NCBI GenBank assembly: GCA_002706605.1 | Contig: PALT01000005.1 | Coordinates: 1 to 64,000, forward strand | Direction: 5' to 3' | DNA length: 64,000 nucleotides | From: Rhodovulum sp. | Lineage (GTDB): Bacteria > Pseudomonadota > Alphaproteobacteria > Rhodobacterales > Rhodobacteraceae | The notes under the pieces: model-generated | Databases searched by the model: none | What the model was told of the DNA's origin: nothing | Seen by the model: only the letters and a program-made list of their open reading frames with translations | In this document: piece after piece, positions 8,739-17,239 of the stretch | Layout: the number at the start of each line of letters is the position of its first letter | Numbering within the stretch: the first letter of the stretch is position 1 | Program-made: the position numbers and the translations under genes

Positions 8739-9038
8739 TCAGGTCCATCCGGAATTGGCGATCAGCGCTTTGAGACGGTCGTCATCGTATTCCGCGTCCA
8801 GACGGGCGGCTTCGGCTGTGGCGATGTCCTCGGGGTTGTTCCCCTCGACCGAATAGGGCGCGGCCTTGCGCCATTCGGCCAGATAGGCGTCGCTGTCGCG
8901 CGCACCCACCTTCATCGCACAGCGGTCAATCGCCTGTTCGAACCGCTCGGCCAGCACGCGTTTGGACCCGCGACGGCCTTTGCCGACGATGATTTGGGCC
9001 GGAATGTCGCGCCAGTATACGATTGTCACGTCGGGCAT
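8739..9038 (-). CDS. 'Virulence factor' domain small protein, first gene of the methyl-transfer operon
   Basis: A 99-residue protein with an N-terminal core (MPDVTIVYWRDIPAQIIVGKGRRG) typical of the small family labelled 'virulence factor' in Pfam. The name is historical and no virulence role is implied. No signal peptide, membrane segment or catalytic motif is visible. It is the promoter-proximal gene of the operon, 29 bases before metF, and a GGGG site precedes its ATG. Position suggests a conserved accessory subunit for methyl-THF or corrinoid chemistry, but its biochemical role is unknown. Confidence 0.75.
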   Translation of the reverse strand: MPDVTIVYWRDIPAQIIVGKGRRGSKRVLAERFEQAIDRCAMKVGARDSDAYLAEWRKAAPYSVEGNNPEDIATAEAARLDAEYDDDRLKALIANSGWT

Positions 9039-9288
9039 CTGATTCCCCTGTTTCCTGTCTTCCACATGTAGGGCGCGCAATGGCGTTCACGGCGTCGGTT
9101 TTCGACATGCCGATGCGAACTTGCGACCTTGGGTGCGCATTTCATACACAAACGCGTTTGACCCAGCCAGCAGGGCCAGCGTGAAAAATTCTCAACAAGG
9201 TTATGAAGCGGTTCGTGATTGCACAGGGTCGGTGCTCATGTGTGCTTGCTTAGGGCGGGTTCTGTGCATAGATTGGAGGCAACTTGAA

Positions 9289-10416
9289 ATGGAGGGCGTG
9301 ACTATGGCGCCCAAGCGTCCCAAAGGTGCGGGCGCGTTTCCCAAAGCGGTCGAAACCCCCGCGCCGAAAAAGCCCGATCCCGCGGACCTCTACGCCGCGC
9401 TGGATTTGGGAACCAATAGTTGCCGCATGTTGATTGCCCAACCTAAGGGCAGTCAGTTTCATGTGGTCGATAGCTTTTCCAAATCGGTGCAACTGGGCGC
9501 CGGTCTGGAGGCGTCTGGCAAATTGTCCCGTGCATCCATTGGGCGCACGGTGCAGGCTTTGCGTATCTGCAAAAGCAAGCTGGACCGGCATAACGTCAAA
9601 CGCATGCGTCTGGTCGCGACCGAGGCCTGTCGCCGTGCGCGCAATTCCGATGATTTCATCCGTATGGTGAAACGCGAAACGGGTCTGCGGCTGGAAATCA
9701 TCCGCCCCGAGGAAGAGGCGCGTCTGGCCGTCGTCTCCTGCGCGCCTTTGGTCAGTACCAAGACCGAACAGTTGCTGGTGGTAGACATCGGCGGAGGCTC
9801 GACCGAACTGGTCTGGATTGACCTCTCGACCGTGCCGCGCCACGAACGGCCACGCGCGATCATGCGTCTGCATGCAGGGTTCAAAACCACCGATAGCCCG
9901 TTCCCCGCCGCCAAGGTGGTCGACTGGATCAGCGTCCCCTTGGGCGTTGCGACGTTGAAGGATCAGTTCAACGATGTCGACGACGACGCGGCGCGGTTTG
10001 CGCTGATGAGCTGGTTTTTTGAGGAAAACCTTGCGGATTTCTCGCCCTATGCCCATGAACAGGCCCGCGAAGGGTTCCAGATCATCGGCACCAGTGGCAC
10101 AGTGACGACCGTTGCGGCCTCATTCCTTGGTCTCAAACGCTATGACCGGAACAAGGTGGACGGGCTGCGCATGACCAGCGACCAGATCGACAAGGTCATC
10201 CGCTGGTATCTGACGCTTGGCCCCGAGGGGCGGCGGCGCGATCCGCGCATCGGGCGGGACCGGCATGCGTTGATCATGTCGGGCGCGGCGATCCTGCAGG
10301 CCTTGTTGCGGATTTGGCCGACGGACCGTCTGTCTGTGGCCGATCGGGGCTTGCGCGAGGGGTTGCTTTACGCGCAGATGAGCGCCGATGGCGTCCTAGA
10401 GGACGGCCCGTTCTAA
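9289..10416 (+). CDS. ppx: Exopolyphosphatase / Ppx-GppA family phosphatase
   Basis: A 375-residue Ppx/GppA protein of the actin-like ATPase fold. [13 protein letters not shown] is the phosphate-1 motif, [10 protein letters not shown] and IRPEEEARL follow, and [13 protein letters not shown] is the phosphate-2 block. [10 protein letters not shown] occurs in the second half. It removes terminal phosphates from polyphosphate or (p)ppGpp. Members with the long C-terminal HD domain are about 500 residues; this short form is the common alphaproteobacterial one. A GGAGG site nine bases upstream supports 9289, but an ATG at 9304 with GGAGGG is also possible. The gene precedes rlmE, an arrangement common in Rhodobacteraceae. 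Confidence 0.9.
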   Translation: MEGVTMAPKRPKGAGAFPKAVETPAPKKPDPADLYAALDLGTNSCRMLIAQPKGSQFHVVDSFSKSVQLGAGLEASGKLSRASIGRTVQALRICKSKLDRHNVKRMRLVATEACRRARNSDDFIRMVKRETGLRLEIIRPEEEARLAVVSCAPLVSTKTEQLLVVDIGGGSTELVWIDLSTVPRHERPRAIMRLHAGFKTTDSPFPAAKVVDWISVPLGVATLKDQFNDVDDDAARFALMSWFFEENLADFSPYAHEQAREGFQIIGTSGTVTTVAASFLGLKRYDRNKVDGLRMTSDQIDKVIRWYLTLGPEGRRRDPRIGRDRHALIMSGAAILQALLRIWPTDRLSVADRGLREGLLYAQMSADGVLEDGPF

Positions 10417-10487
10417 ACGGCACCCCAATTGTCCCGTTTGGGACATCACACGGAATAAGAAAGAGGGGCCCACGGGCCCGTAGGACA

Positions 10488-11189
10488 ATGGCAAAAAACA
10501 CCAGCGGGCGCGGTCAGCGCGATTTGAGGGTCAAGGTCAAAACCGCACGCGGTCGCAAGCTCAGCTCGACCCTGTGGCTGGAACGGCAGTTGAACGACCC
10601 CTATGTGCGCCGCGCCAAGGCGGACGGCTATCGCGGTCGCGCGGCCTATAAGATCCTCGAACTGGACGACAAGTTCCGCTTCCTCGTGCCGGGTGCGCGG
10701 GTGGTGGACCTTGGCTGTGCGCCGGGGGGCTGGTGTCAGGTTGCGGTCAAACGCGTCAACGCCTTGGGTGAGAAAAAGGGCAAGGCCGTTGGCACCGTTC
10801 TGGGCGTCGACCTGCGCGAGATCGAACCGGTGGCAGGGGCCCAGACCTATGCGTTGGACTTTATGCAAGATGACGCCGATGCGCAGGTCAAGGAATGGCT
10901 GGGCGGTGGGGCCGATGTGGTGATGTCGGACATGGCGGCGGCCAGTTCGGGCCACAAACAGACCGACCACCTTCGCATTGTCGCCCTGTGTGAGGCGGCG
11001 GCCTATTTTGCCTTCGACGTTCTTTCCGAGGGCGGCACATTCGTGGCCAAGGTTCTGGCCGGTGGCGCCGAGGGTGAGTTGCAAAAGCTGCTCAAACAAC
11101 GCTTTACCAAGGTCGTGAACGTCAAACCCCCCGCCAGCCGATCCGACAGTTCCGAAAAATTCGTGGTCGCCACCGGCTTTCGCGGCTAG
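10488..11189 (+). CDS. rlmE: 23S rRNA (uridine-2552-2'-O)-methyltransferase
   Basis: A 233-residue RrmJ/FtsJ-family SAM-dependent methyltransferase that modifies U2552 in the A-loop of 23S rRNA during late 50S assembly. SAM-binding motif I is [15 protein letters not shown]. The K-D-K-E tetrad is visible as the SRAAYK-type region ([16 protein letters not shown]), DVVMSDMAA and FVAKVLAGG, with a closing Glu in the [11 protein letters not shown] region. An N-terminal basic stretch ([19 protein letters not shown]) is typical of alphaproteobacterial forms. The ATG at 10488 starts at this stretch. The stop falls 25 bases before the convergent chemoreceptor gene. Confidence 0.93.
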   Translation: MAKNTSGRGQRDLRVKVKTARGRKLSSTLWLERQLNDPYVRRAKADGYRGRAAYKILELDDKFRFLVPGARVVDLGCAPGGWCQVAVKRVNALGEKKGKAVGTVLGVDLREIEPVAGAQTYALDFMQDDADAQVKEWLGGGADVVMSDMAAASSGHKQTDHLRIVALCEAAAYFAFDVLSEGGTFVAKVLAGGAEGELQKLLKQRFTKVVNVKPPASRSDSSEKFVVATGFRG

Positions 11190-11213
11190 GGCACAACTGC
11201 TCTAGCGCTTGGC

Positions 11214-12659
11214 CTAGCCTGCGCGCGCCATCGCCCTCAGCAGGGTTTCGGGATTCAGTCTCTGGATCCGGAACTGGCCGATCTGCGTGCCCAGTTGGGT
11301 CGAACGCTCCTTGAGCATGGCGGCCCCTTGGGTGGTGCTTTCGACCATTTCGACGTTCTGCTGGGTCATATTCCCAAGCTCTTGCATCGCACGGTCAATC
11401 GACGCGATACGGTTGGCCTGTGCATCGGCGTTGGATGAAATCTCGCGCACAAGCGCCTCAATTTCCGAAACTTTTTCGGCGGTCTGCTCGAGGCTTTCGT
11501 TGGTTTTTCCCAGCAGGTTCTCGCCGTTTTGCACGTTCTGCGCGCCCGTTTCCAGAACGTCGCGGATCGTTTTGGCCGCCTCGATAGACCGCGAAGCCAG
11601 CGCGCGCACCTCTTGGGCCACCACGCTAAAGCCGCGTCCGGCCTCACCCGCACGGGCGGCCTCGATGCTGGCGTTCAGGGACAACAGGTTCGTTTGCATG
11701 GCGATGTTGTCGATGACCGAAATCGCCTGACTGATGGATTTGAAACTGTCGACGATTTTGCTCATGGCTTCGCGGGCGCTGGACATTTCGGCGGTCGATC
11801 CGGTGACCAGCGTGCGGGCTTCTTCGGCACCGCTGCGGGCCTGACCGGCAAAGTCCGAGTTGCGCTGGACGTTCTTGTTGATGTCCTCCATCGAGCCGGT
11901 GGTTTCCTGCAACGTGCGCGCCTGAACCTCGGTGCGTTCGGCCAGCGCCTTGATCGCGTCGGAAATCTCGCCCGCATCGCCATCAACCGCCGCCGCCGTA
12001 TCCGCCACAGATCCCAAGGCATGGGACAAGGAAACAGTGGCCGCCTTATAGTGCTGTTTGGCCGCCGACACCTTTTCGGGCAGGTCGGGAATGTCGTGGG
12101 TCAGATCGCCTTGGGCCAGTGCCTCTAGGGCGACACTCAGTTCCTTCATCGCGAGGGCGTCAGCCGCACTTTCGGCTTCGCGTTCCCGATCAAATTCGGC
12201 GCGTTGCCGTTCGTTGTCGTCGATCAGTTTCTCGAAAAACTGTTCCATCGCCACGCCTGCATCCACGAATACGCCGCACAGCAGGGCCTGAATTTTGGCT
12301 TCACGGTCTGCGCCGGTGATGCCCTGTTCCTCAGCCGCTTTGACAAGGCTGTTGATCAGACCGCCGGTGTAATAGGCATATCCCCACAGATAGGCGCGAT
12401 AGTCGACGGTTTCCGCGATGTTGCGCGCGATGACGCGTTGATCGCGCAGGTAGTCATCGGAAAAGTCGCCAATCACGATCCGCTTGAACTTGAGCTCTTC
12501 TTGCTCGTAGAGGCCGGGCGGTAGGTCGGTCCAGTCGGTGAACACCGACGAATACGCGCCCAAGAGCGTCTGGTACAGGTTCCCGATGATCAGGTCATGG
12601 ACTTGGCGCCCCTGCGCCACCTGCTCAGGGGAAAATTGCGGAATGTCGTTATCGGTCAT
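11214..12659 (-). CDS. Soluble methyl-accepting chemotaxis protein with globin-coupled (protoglobin-like) sensor
   Basis: A 481-residue cytoplasmic chemoreceptor with no signal peptide or membrane segment. Residues 1-165 resemble the protoglobin fold of globin-coupled sensors, for example FDWTDLPPG-type helices and [19 protein letters not shown]-like linker spans roughly 172-225. The methyl-accepting coiled coil has the conserved hairpin tip [30 protein letters not shown] at 315-344. No CheR-binding pentapeptide is seen at the C-terminus. The only His in the sensor region is His21, and the position where the proximal heme His should lie reads [10 protein letters not shown], so heme binding is doubtful. 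It signals through CheA/CheW encoded elsewhere. Confidence 0.88.
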   Translation of the reverse strand: MTDNDIPQFSPEQVAQGRQVHDLIIGNLYQTLLGAYSSVFTDWTDLPPGLYEQEELKFKRIVIGDFSDDYLRDQRVIARNIAETVDYRAYLWGYAYYTGGLINSLVKAAEEQGITGADREAKIQALLCGVFVDAGVAMEQFFEKLIDDNERQRAEFDREREAESAADALAMKELSVALEALAQGDLTHDIPDLPEKVSAAKQHYKAATVSLSHALGSVADTAAAVDGDAGEISDAIKALAERTEVQARTLQETTGSMEDINKNVQRNSDFAGQARSGAEEARTLVTGSTAEMSSAREAMSKIVDSFKSISQAISVIDNIAMQTNLLSLNASIEAARAGEAGRGFSVVAQEVRALASRSIEAAKTIRDVLETGAQNVQNGENLLGKTNESLEQTAEKVSEIEALVREISSNADAQANRIASIDRAMQELGNMTQQNVEMVESTTQGAAMLKERSTQLGTQIGQFRIQRLNPETLLRAMARAG

Positions 12660-12785
12660 GGGGTACGGCCCTTGCAAACACTTCTACCTATGTCTGCTGA
12701 CGGTCATTGGCCGGAAACTTATAGGGCAATTGCGCCCCGTTTTTGGGCCCGTCACAGGGATCACAGGGTGATGTGGCGTTGGGCA

Positions 12786-12809
12786 GGGGCGCAAGGGTGC
12801 TTGCGCCCC
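12786..12809 (-). terminator. Strong hairpin after the 302-residue secreted protein gene
   Basis: Perfect 10-bp arms GGGGCGCAAG and CTTGCGCCCC enclose a 4-nt loop, nine bases after the stop of the gene on the minus strand. No U-tract follows on that strand, so it is either a weak terminator or a 3'-end stabiliser. Confidence 0.45.
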
Positions 12810-12817
12810 GTTTGAGG

Positions 12818-13726
12818 TTAGTCGCCAAAGCCCGCGATATTGGCCTCTTTGATCCACGCGCTTGAGCATTTGCCGAAATAGGCCATGTCTGCGGGCCAGT
12901 CCTCGGGCGTCAGGGCGCAGGCGGCCAGACGCGCGTCATAGTCCAGATCGGCCAGATAGCCGCCCGCGCCGTCGCCCTTGTCCGGATCGCCCCAGATGAC
13001 GCCGGAAAACCCGTCCCGATAGGCGCATTCAAACGCATGGCCTAAGTCTTCGGGGAAGGCATAACCAAGGATCGCCGCATCGTCATGTGGGGCGGCGTAG
13101 AGGGCGATTTGCCCGTTCTCGGTTCCCTCATTGGCGGGGACGGCGCCGACCTCACGACAGTCATAGCTGCCATAGGGGCTGGCGCCGGTGATCGGCATTT
13201 GCGGTTGGAAATAGGGGGCGCTGTCGCCGCTGGGGCCGGTGCGCAAGCGGTTCATCGACACCCCGCGCAGGTCCAACAGGTTCTGAACCTCGGCCGACAG
13301 TGCAGGGGTCATGCAGGACAGGGTCCGCTCCGGCGCGGTGCCCCTCCCGAACAGGTCCAGCCAGACAGACGCCTCGGCGGTGTCCGTGGACCCGATTGGC
13401 ATCTTCAACGCCAGAACCGCGCGCCCGCCCTCATGCAAAAACGTGTATTCAAACACGTCCCACGGATAGCCGCCCGTGCCCGGTGTCATGCCAAAGGGCG
13501 TCTCGGCGGCCAGTTGCACGATCGGCCCATCCGAAACCTCGGGAGTGACGTAGAGTTCCAGCGCGGGCGCGCCGGTTTCGGGGTGGCTGCTGGCGCAGAG
13601 TTTGATTTCCTCGGCCTCTTCGGTCAGGCACAGAACCTGTGTGGCCAGAATGTCGTCGCAAAATGCCGATGCCACACTGGCCGACCCGATCAGGCCCGCA
13701 GCGGCGGCGATACTAAATAAACGCAT
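12818..13726 (-). CDS. Secreted protein of unknown function, cysteine-rich, SH3-like C-terminus
   Basis: A 302-residue exported protein. MRLFSIAAAAGLIGSASVASA is a signal peptide. The mature N-terminus carries a C-x8-C-x8/9-C pattern (FCDDILATQVLCL...IKLC) resembling those of two neighbouring genes. The second half (ALYAAPHDDAAILG ... CSSAWIKE) resembles a bacterial SH3-like fold. It is the last of four same-strand genes for exported proteins, and a stem-loop separates it from the previous gene. No enzyme motif was recognised. The start at 13726 was chosen because it begins the signal peptide. Function is unknown; ligand binding or envelope attachment are guesses. Confidence 0.75.
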   Translation of the reverse strand: MRLFSIAAAAGLIGSASVASAFCDDILATQVLCLTEEAEEIKLCASSHPETGAPALELYVTPEVSDGPIVQLAAETPFGMTPGTGGYPWDVFEYTFLHEGGRAVLALKMPIGSTDTAEASVWLDLFGRGTAPERTLSCMTPALSAEVQNLLDLRGVSMNRLRTGPSGDSAPYFQPQMPITGASPYGSYDCREVGAVPANEGTENGQIALYAAPHDDAAILGYAFPEDLGHAFECAYRDGFSGVIWGDPDKGDGAGGYLADLDYDARLAACALTPEDWPADMAYFGKCSSAWIKEANIAGFGD

Positions 13727-13743
13727 GTTCAGTTCTCTATGGT

Positions 13744-13764
13744 GGGACCGCAGCGCGCGGTCCC
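13744..13764 (-). terminator. Stem-loop between two secreted-protein genes
   Basis: GGGACCGC and GCGGTCCC form a perfect 8-bp stem with a 5-nt loop, 14 bases after the stop of the 180-residue secreted protein gene on the minus strand. It may partially terminate or punctuate the operon before the next cistron. Confidence 0.5.
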
Positions 13765-13777
13765 GTTTCACGATGGG

Positions 13778-14320
13778 TTAGCCTGCAAAGACCTCACAGT
13801 TTTGATCGGTGACGGCCTCAAGCGGGACCCACCCCATGGCCGTGTCGGTTTCGACAAAAACGTAATCGCCCCAGCCCTCGAACCGGAAAAACACCGTGTC
13901 ACCGGGGGTGATCGTGCCGACGGGATAGCTCATCTGTTGGCCGATGCCGCTTGTCATGGTGACGGGCGCGCCGGTGTAGCCGATGCAGGCGGATTCGAAC
14001 TCGGACAGGGTTGGCAGCAGGTCGATATCCTCAAGCTTGCCAATCAGGGACGAATTCAGGCTGCGCGAACCGGTGTTCACGGCACAGTCATTGCGCGCTT
14101 CGATGTCCTTGTGGGCGTTCACCATGGCCTGGTCCCAGTCGTCCAGAACGGGGCTTTTGGTGGAACATTCGGCGTCAAACACCGATTGGCCCAAGGTCGA
14201 GCCAAAGCAATACCCCGCGCGGTCAAAGGCGAGGTTGCGCAGGTACCACGCGTCTTCGCACAGGGCGCTGGCCGAGGTTGCTATGCAGAGGAAAAGGGAG
14301 GTTGTGAACGCTGTTTTCAT
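13778..14320 (-). CDS. Secreted YARHG/DUF4453-like protein with SH3-like C-terminus
   Basis: A 180-residue exported protein. The signal peptide covers about residues 1-19 (ends SASA). The mature N-terminus, LCEDAWYLRNLAFDRAGYCF..LGQSVFD, matches the YARHG-type module (called DUF4453 in Rhodobacteraceae), a short cysteine-containing extracellular domain. The C-terminal part, GDTVFFRFEGWGDYVFVETDTAMGWVPLE, reads like an SH3b fold closing on GWV. A GGAG site precedes the ATG. It sits between two other secreted-protein genes with related C-terminal folds, which suggests a shared envelope function; the function itself is not known. Confidence 0.75.
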   Translation of the reverse strand: MKTAFTTSLFLCIATSASALCEDAWYLRNLAFDRAGYCFGSTLGQSVFDAECSTKSPVLDDWDQAMVNAHKDIEARNDCAVNTGSRSLNSSLIGKLEDIDLLPTLSEFESACIGYTGAPVTMTSGIGQQMSYPVGTITPGDTVFFRFEGWGDYVFVETDTAMGWVPLEAVTDQNCEVFAG

Positions 14321-14345
14321 TGTCGATCTCCTTATAATTGCGCCG

Positions 14346-15164
14346 TTACTGGATGCGTTTCAGAAACGCGCCATCCACCCATCCTGTGGCGCAGGGGCCG
14401 GTATAGGGGTGGCCAATCTGTTCGGGGCGGATCGTGCAGGTGTCGATCCCGCGCGTCGGAAGGGCGACGGCGATAAACGCCCCCTCGCGGGCAAGCACAT
14501 CGACGTCTTGCATGGGTTGCAACATCCACCACACCGGCGTGTTCGCACGCGGTCGGGCAGAGGCATAGACCGGCAGGCCCTCAGACCCTTTGGGCACATC
14601 GGACACGCGGGCGATGCCGACCGTGTCGATCTGTGGGGTGATGACGTCCTGCGAAAAGAACGCGCCGATCGGGCCGCGATCCACCTGCGCCGACCAGAGC
14701 GGTTCGGGATCGGCATAGACCGTGTCGGCGTCGCACACGGTTTGATCCACCCGTTGCCGCCAATGCGGGGATTGCAGCCACATATCGACCGGCTGCTCCG
14801 CGATCACCTCTTCGGCCAGATCATCCCACGGCAGGCGCAGGTGCAAGGTCACGGGCTCGGCCATATCGGTGTGCCAGAACCCCAGTTCCAGACGCGCCAC
14901 ATCGCCCTCGGACCACTGAAACCACGTGGTATCTGCATCCGCGATCAGGGGGATGTCGTAAAACGGGTCTCCGGTCGCCAGACGGTGGCGGTTCAGGCTG
15001 TAGTGGCCGTCGTTCATGCAGACGGTGATCTGTTCGCGATATTCACGCTCGCCGGTCGCGCATTGGAACAGGATCTCCCCCGTGCAGACGGGGTCGGCCA
15101 TGGCTGTGCCGGTGGCGTCGGCCATCGCGAGTGCGGTGGCCGCTGCGATTGCAAAGCGGGTCAT
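14346..15164 (-). CDS. Secreted protein of unknown function with N-terminal cysteine motif and SH3-like end
   Basis: A 272-residue exported protein. MTRFAIAAATALAMADATGTAMA acts as the signal peptide. The mature N-terminus has CTGEILFQC...ITVCMNDG, the same spacing and chemistry as in the genes on either side. The C-terminal part, GLPVYASARPR ... GWVDGAFLKRIQ, looks SH3-like and ends in the typical GWV segment. It ends 26 bases before the 180-residue gene downstream and starts 11 bases after the stop of the gene upstream, so it is likely cotranscribed. No enzymatic motif is visible. Confidence 0.75.
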   Translation of the reverse strand: MTRFAIAAATALAMADATGTAMADPVCTGEILFQCATGEREYREQITVCMNDGHYSLNRHRLATGDPFYDIPLIADADTTWFQWSEGDVARLELGFWHTDMAEPVTLHLRLPWDDLAEEVIAEQPVDMWLQSPHWRQRVDQTVCDADTVYADPEPLWSAQVDRGPIGAFFSQDVITPQIDTVGIARVSDVPKGSEGLPVYASARPRANTPVWWMLQPMQDVDVLAREGAFIAVALPTRGIDTCTIRPEQIGHPYTGPCATGWVDGAFLKRIQ

Positions 15165-15174
15165 GGTGCGCCTG

Positions 15175-15636
15175 TTACTGAGCGATTTCAATACGTTCGA
15201 CAAGGGTGCTGAGATCGCTGTCGACTGAGCCGCCGTCGCAGTTCAGGGCCGCGATTTGTGCGCCGTTTTCCAGAACAAGAATGCCGCCCTCAACCTCTGA
15301 ATCATTGCTGCGCTCGGCGCCCCACCAGACCTCATAGGCATAGCCGCCACCGGCCTCAAACGTGACGGATTCAGAGATGAAATTGCCAATGCCGTTCCAC
15401 GGGGTTGCCGTCATTTCGGCCACGGGGCGGTTGATTTCCTTTTCGACACCGCCGCCGGTTTTGTAAAAGCCATAGATCGCCTGTGTATCCCCGTCCGCCA
15501 GACAGACCGAAACGGCCTTGGCGCCGCCCTTGAAGGTGCAGGAAAACACCTCGGTCGAGGCCGTGGGGCAAAACCCGCCCGCATGGGCCGCGCCGGTCGC
15601 AAACATCAGGGTCGAGGCAAGAAAAAGGGATTTCAT
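15175..15636 (-). CDS. Small secreted cysteine-motif protein
   Basis: A 153-residue exported protein and the first gene of the four-gene secreted cassette. MKSLFLASTLMFATGAAHA is a clear signal peptide and an AAAGGA site precedes the ATG. The mature N-terminus has FCPTASTEVFSCTFKGGAKAVSVCLADG, the cysteine pattern shared with two downstream products, followed by repeated short beta-like segments (YGFYKT, SVTFEAGGGYAYEVWWG). It lacks the SH3-like end of its neighbours, so it may represent the minimal unit of the family. Function is unknown. Confidence 0.75.
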   Translation of the reverse strand: MKSLFLASTLMFATGAAHAGGFCPTASTEVFSCTFKGGAKAVSVCLADGDTQAIYGFYKTGGGVEKEINRPVAEMTATPWNGIGNFISESVTFEAGGGYAYEVWWGAERSNDSEVEGGILVLENGAQIAALNCDGGSVDSDLSTLVERIEIAQ

Positions 15637-15917
15637 TTGGCTATCCTTTACTAGGGTACTCAATAGGGAAACGGTCACGGGCGCGCGCATTGCAGGGCAG
15701 CGCGGCCATTGGGCCAAAAGGGACGTGTTTTCGGAAAGGGGGGCACGGATTACACCAAGACCTTGTTACTCTGTAAATTTTCCAACCGGTCAAAAACGCC
15801 GGTCGTGGGGCCTATATGCGGGCGAACTCACGGAAAGTTTATGGGAATAGACGCGCGATTTTCCCTCTCTGACGCGGTGGATCAGACAGGCGCAGGAGGA
15901 TCGCAATGGGTGGGGGA

Positions 15918-17147
15918 TTAGGCCCCGTGGCGCGCCGCGAGGTGGGCAATGCTGGTGGCGAGGGCGTGAATGGCGGCGCCCATATCGGCGGCACTCGCGT
16001 ATTCGTCGGGGGTGTGGCTGACCCCACCGCGACAGCGCAGGAACAGCATCCCCATTGGGCACAGATCCGCCATGGCCGAGGCATCATGCGTCGCGCCCGA
16101 AGGCAGGTGCGGCACGGTCTGGCAGGCGTGCCGCGCTCCGGCCTCAAGCGCGGCCATCAGGTCCGGATCACAGGGCACGGCGGGTTGGTGATAGGTGCGC
16201 GTGATCGTAGCTGCGACGCCGGTATCGGCGGCGATTTCGTCAATCATCGCGGCAGCTTGGCCGGCGAAGTTCGCGCGGTCCTGATCGTTAAGTGCGCGGA
16301 TTTCAAGGGTCAGGTCAACCGCGCTTGGGATCGCATTCACCACATTGGGCCGCAGGGTGAGGGCACCCACGGTGGCGCGCAGGTCGGGCGTGGCGCGGGC
16401 GGCGGTGTGGACCGCATCAATCAGACGCGCCGCCGCGACCAAGGCATCGCGCCGCCCCACCATCGGGACGGTGCCCGCATGGCCGGTTTCCCCGCGAAAG
16501 GTGACGGTGTTGCGTTCAATCCCACAGATGCCGGTCACGACGCCAAGGGGGACGCCCATGTCCTCTAGCACGGGACCCTGTTCGATATGCACCTCAAGAT
16601 AGCCAAGGATCGTCGCCGGATCGCGGGCCAAACCCTCAACCGCATCGGGCGCGCCGCCGAAATCGCGCAGGGCACTTGCCAAGGTCACACCGTCGCCATC
16701 CACCATGTCCAGAACCGCCGGATCAAACGTCCCCGCAAGGGCGCGCGGCCCCATCAGCGCGGTGGGAAAGCGCACGCCCTCTTCGTCGGCAAAGGCCAGA
16801 ACCTCTACCGCAAAGGGTAGGGCGGTGCCCTCGGCCCTGAGGCGCTGCACGGCCAGACAGCCAAGGGCGATGCCCATGATCCCGTCATAGCGCCCGCCAT
16901 TGCGCACCGAATCCTGATGCGACCCGATCAATAGCGTGGGCGCGCCTGCGGGGCCGTCCGCGCGCCCGATCAGGGTGCCCGCCGCATCCATGTGGACGTC
17001 CATGCCTGCATCCTGCATCCAATCGCGGATCACGGGCAGGGCGGCGGCGTGCTCGGCCGTAAAGGGAAACCGCGTGACGCCGTTTTGATCAACGCTGTGG
17101 CCTGCGATCTCGCGCAGGCGGTCCTGTGCCAGTTGACCCCAATCCAT
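15918..17147 (-). CDS. M20-family Zn-dependent amidase (N-carbamoyl-amino-acid hydrolase / allantoate amidohydrolase type)
   Basis: A 409-residue M20 metallohydrolase of the hydantoinase/carbamoylase group, which removes carbamoyl or similar groups from amino-acid-like substrates. Zinc ligands appear in LIGSHQDSV and GGRYDG, then EEGVRF (catalytic Glu and metal Glu), LEVHIEQGPVLE and GETGHAGTVPM. The C-terminal metal His is in GVSHTPDEY. It reads divergently from the GntR gene across a promoter region with two copies of a 14-bp palindrome, so it is probably in that regulon. An AGGGGG site precedes the ATG. The exact substrate is not predictable; neighbours suggest a ureido-amino acid. Confidence 0.85.
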   Translation of the reverse strand: MDWGQLAQDRLREIAGHSVDQNGVTRFPFTAEHAAALPVIRDWMQDAGMDVHMDAAGTLIGRADGPAGAPTLLIGSHQDSVRNGGRYDGIMGIALGCLAVQRLRAEGTALPFAVEVLAFADEEGVRFPTALMGPRALAGTFDPAVLDMVDGDGVTLASALRDFGGAPDAVEGLARDPATILGYLEVHIEQGPVLEDMGVPLGVVTGICGIERNTVTFRGETGHAGTVPMVGRRDALVAAARLIDAVHTAARATPDLRATVGALTLRPNVVNAIPSAVDLTLEIRALNDQDRANFAGQAAAMIDEIAADTGVAATITRTYHQPAVPCDPDLMAALEAGARHACQTVPHLPSGATHDASAMADLCPMGMLFLRCRGGVSHTPDEYASAADMGAAIHALATSIAHLAARHGA

Positions 17148-17160
17148 AGGTGCCCCCTAA

Positions 17161-17174
17161 TTTATCATTATAAT
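17161..17174. promoter_or_regulatory. Candidate GntR/FCD operator, site 1
   Basis: TTTATCATTATAAT, two mismatches from the palindrome TTTATCATGATAAA. It lies 14 bases upstream of the hydrolase start codon (minus strand), close enough to overlap its promoter or ribosome site. Three further copies occur near the genes of this locus. Confidence 0.65.
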
Positions 17175-17211
17175 TTTTTCACTACACAGCGGCCTAGGAC
17201 ATGTCTATGTT

Positions 17212-17225
17212 TTTATGATGATAAA
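17212..17225. promoter_or_regulatory. Candidate GntR/FCD operator, site 2
   Basis: TTTATGATGATAAA, one mismatch from the 14-bp palindrome. It ends 14 bases before the GntR start codon, suggesting autoregulation. It lies 51 bases from site 1 (start to start), close to five helical turns, which would allow cooperative binding or looping. Confidence 0.7.
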
Positions 17226-17239
17226 ATTCGAGGTGCAGA

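Noticed and set aside
6784-8856. 690-codon plus-strand frame rich in Gly, His and Arg
   Set aside because: It is antisense to the methyltransferase and metF genes; long open frames opposite high-GC genes are expected, and composition is unlike a real protein.
9039-9288. Possible riboswitch (cobalamin or SAM) upstream of the methyl-transfer operon or ppx
   Set aside because: No conserved riboswitch core could be recognised by eye in either direction.
10466-10479. GGGCCCACGGGCCC hairpin between ppx and rlmE as a terminator
   Set aside because: The loop would be only two bases and no T-run follows; the rlmE start lies just downstream.
15637-15917. Small gene in the gap between the secreted cassette and the M20 hydrolase
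   Set aside because: Frames are short, lack a ribosome site and show no domain; treated as intergenic.
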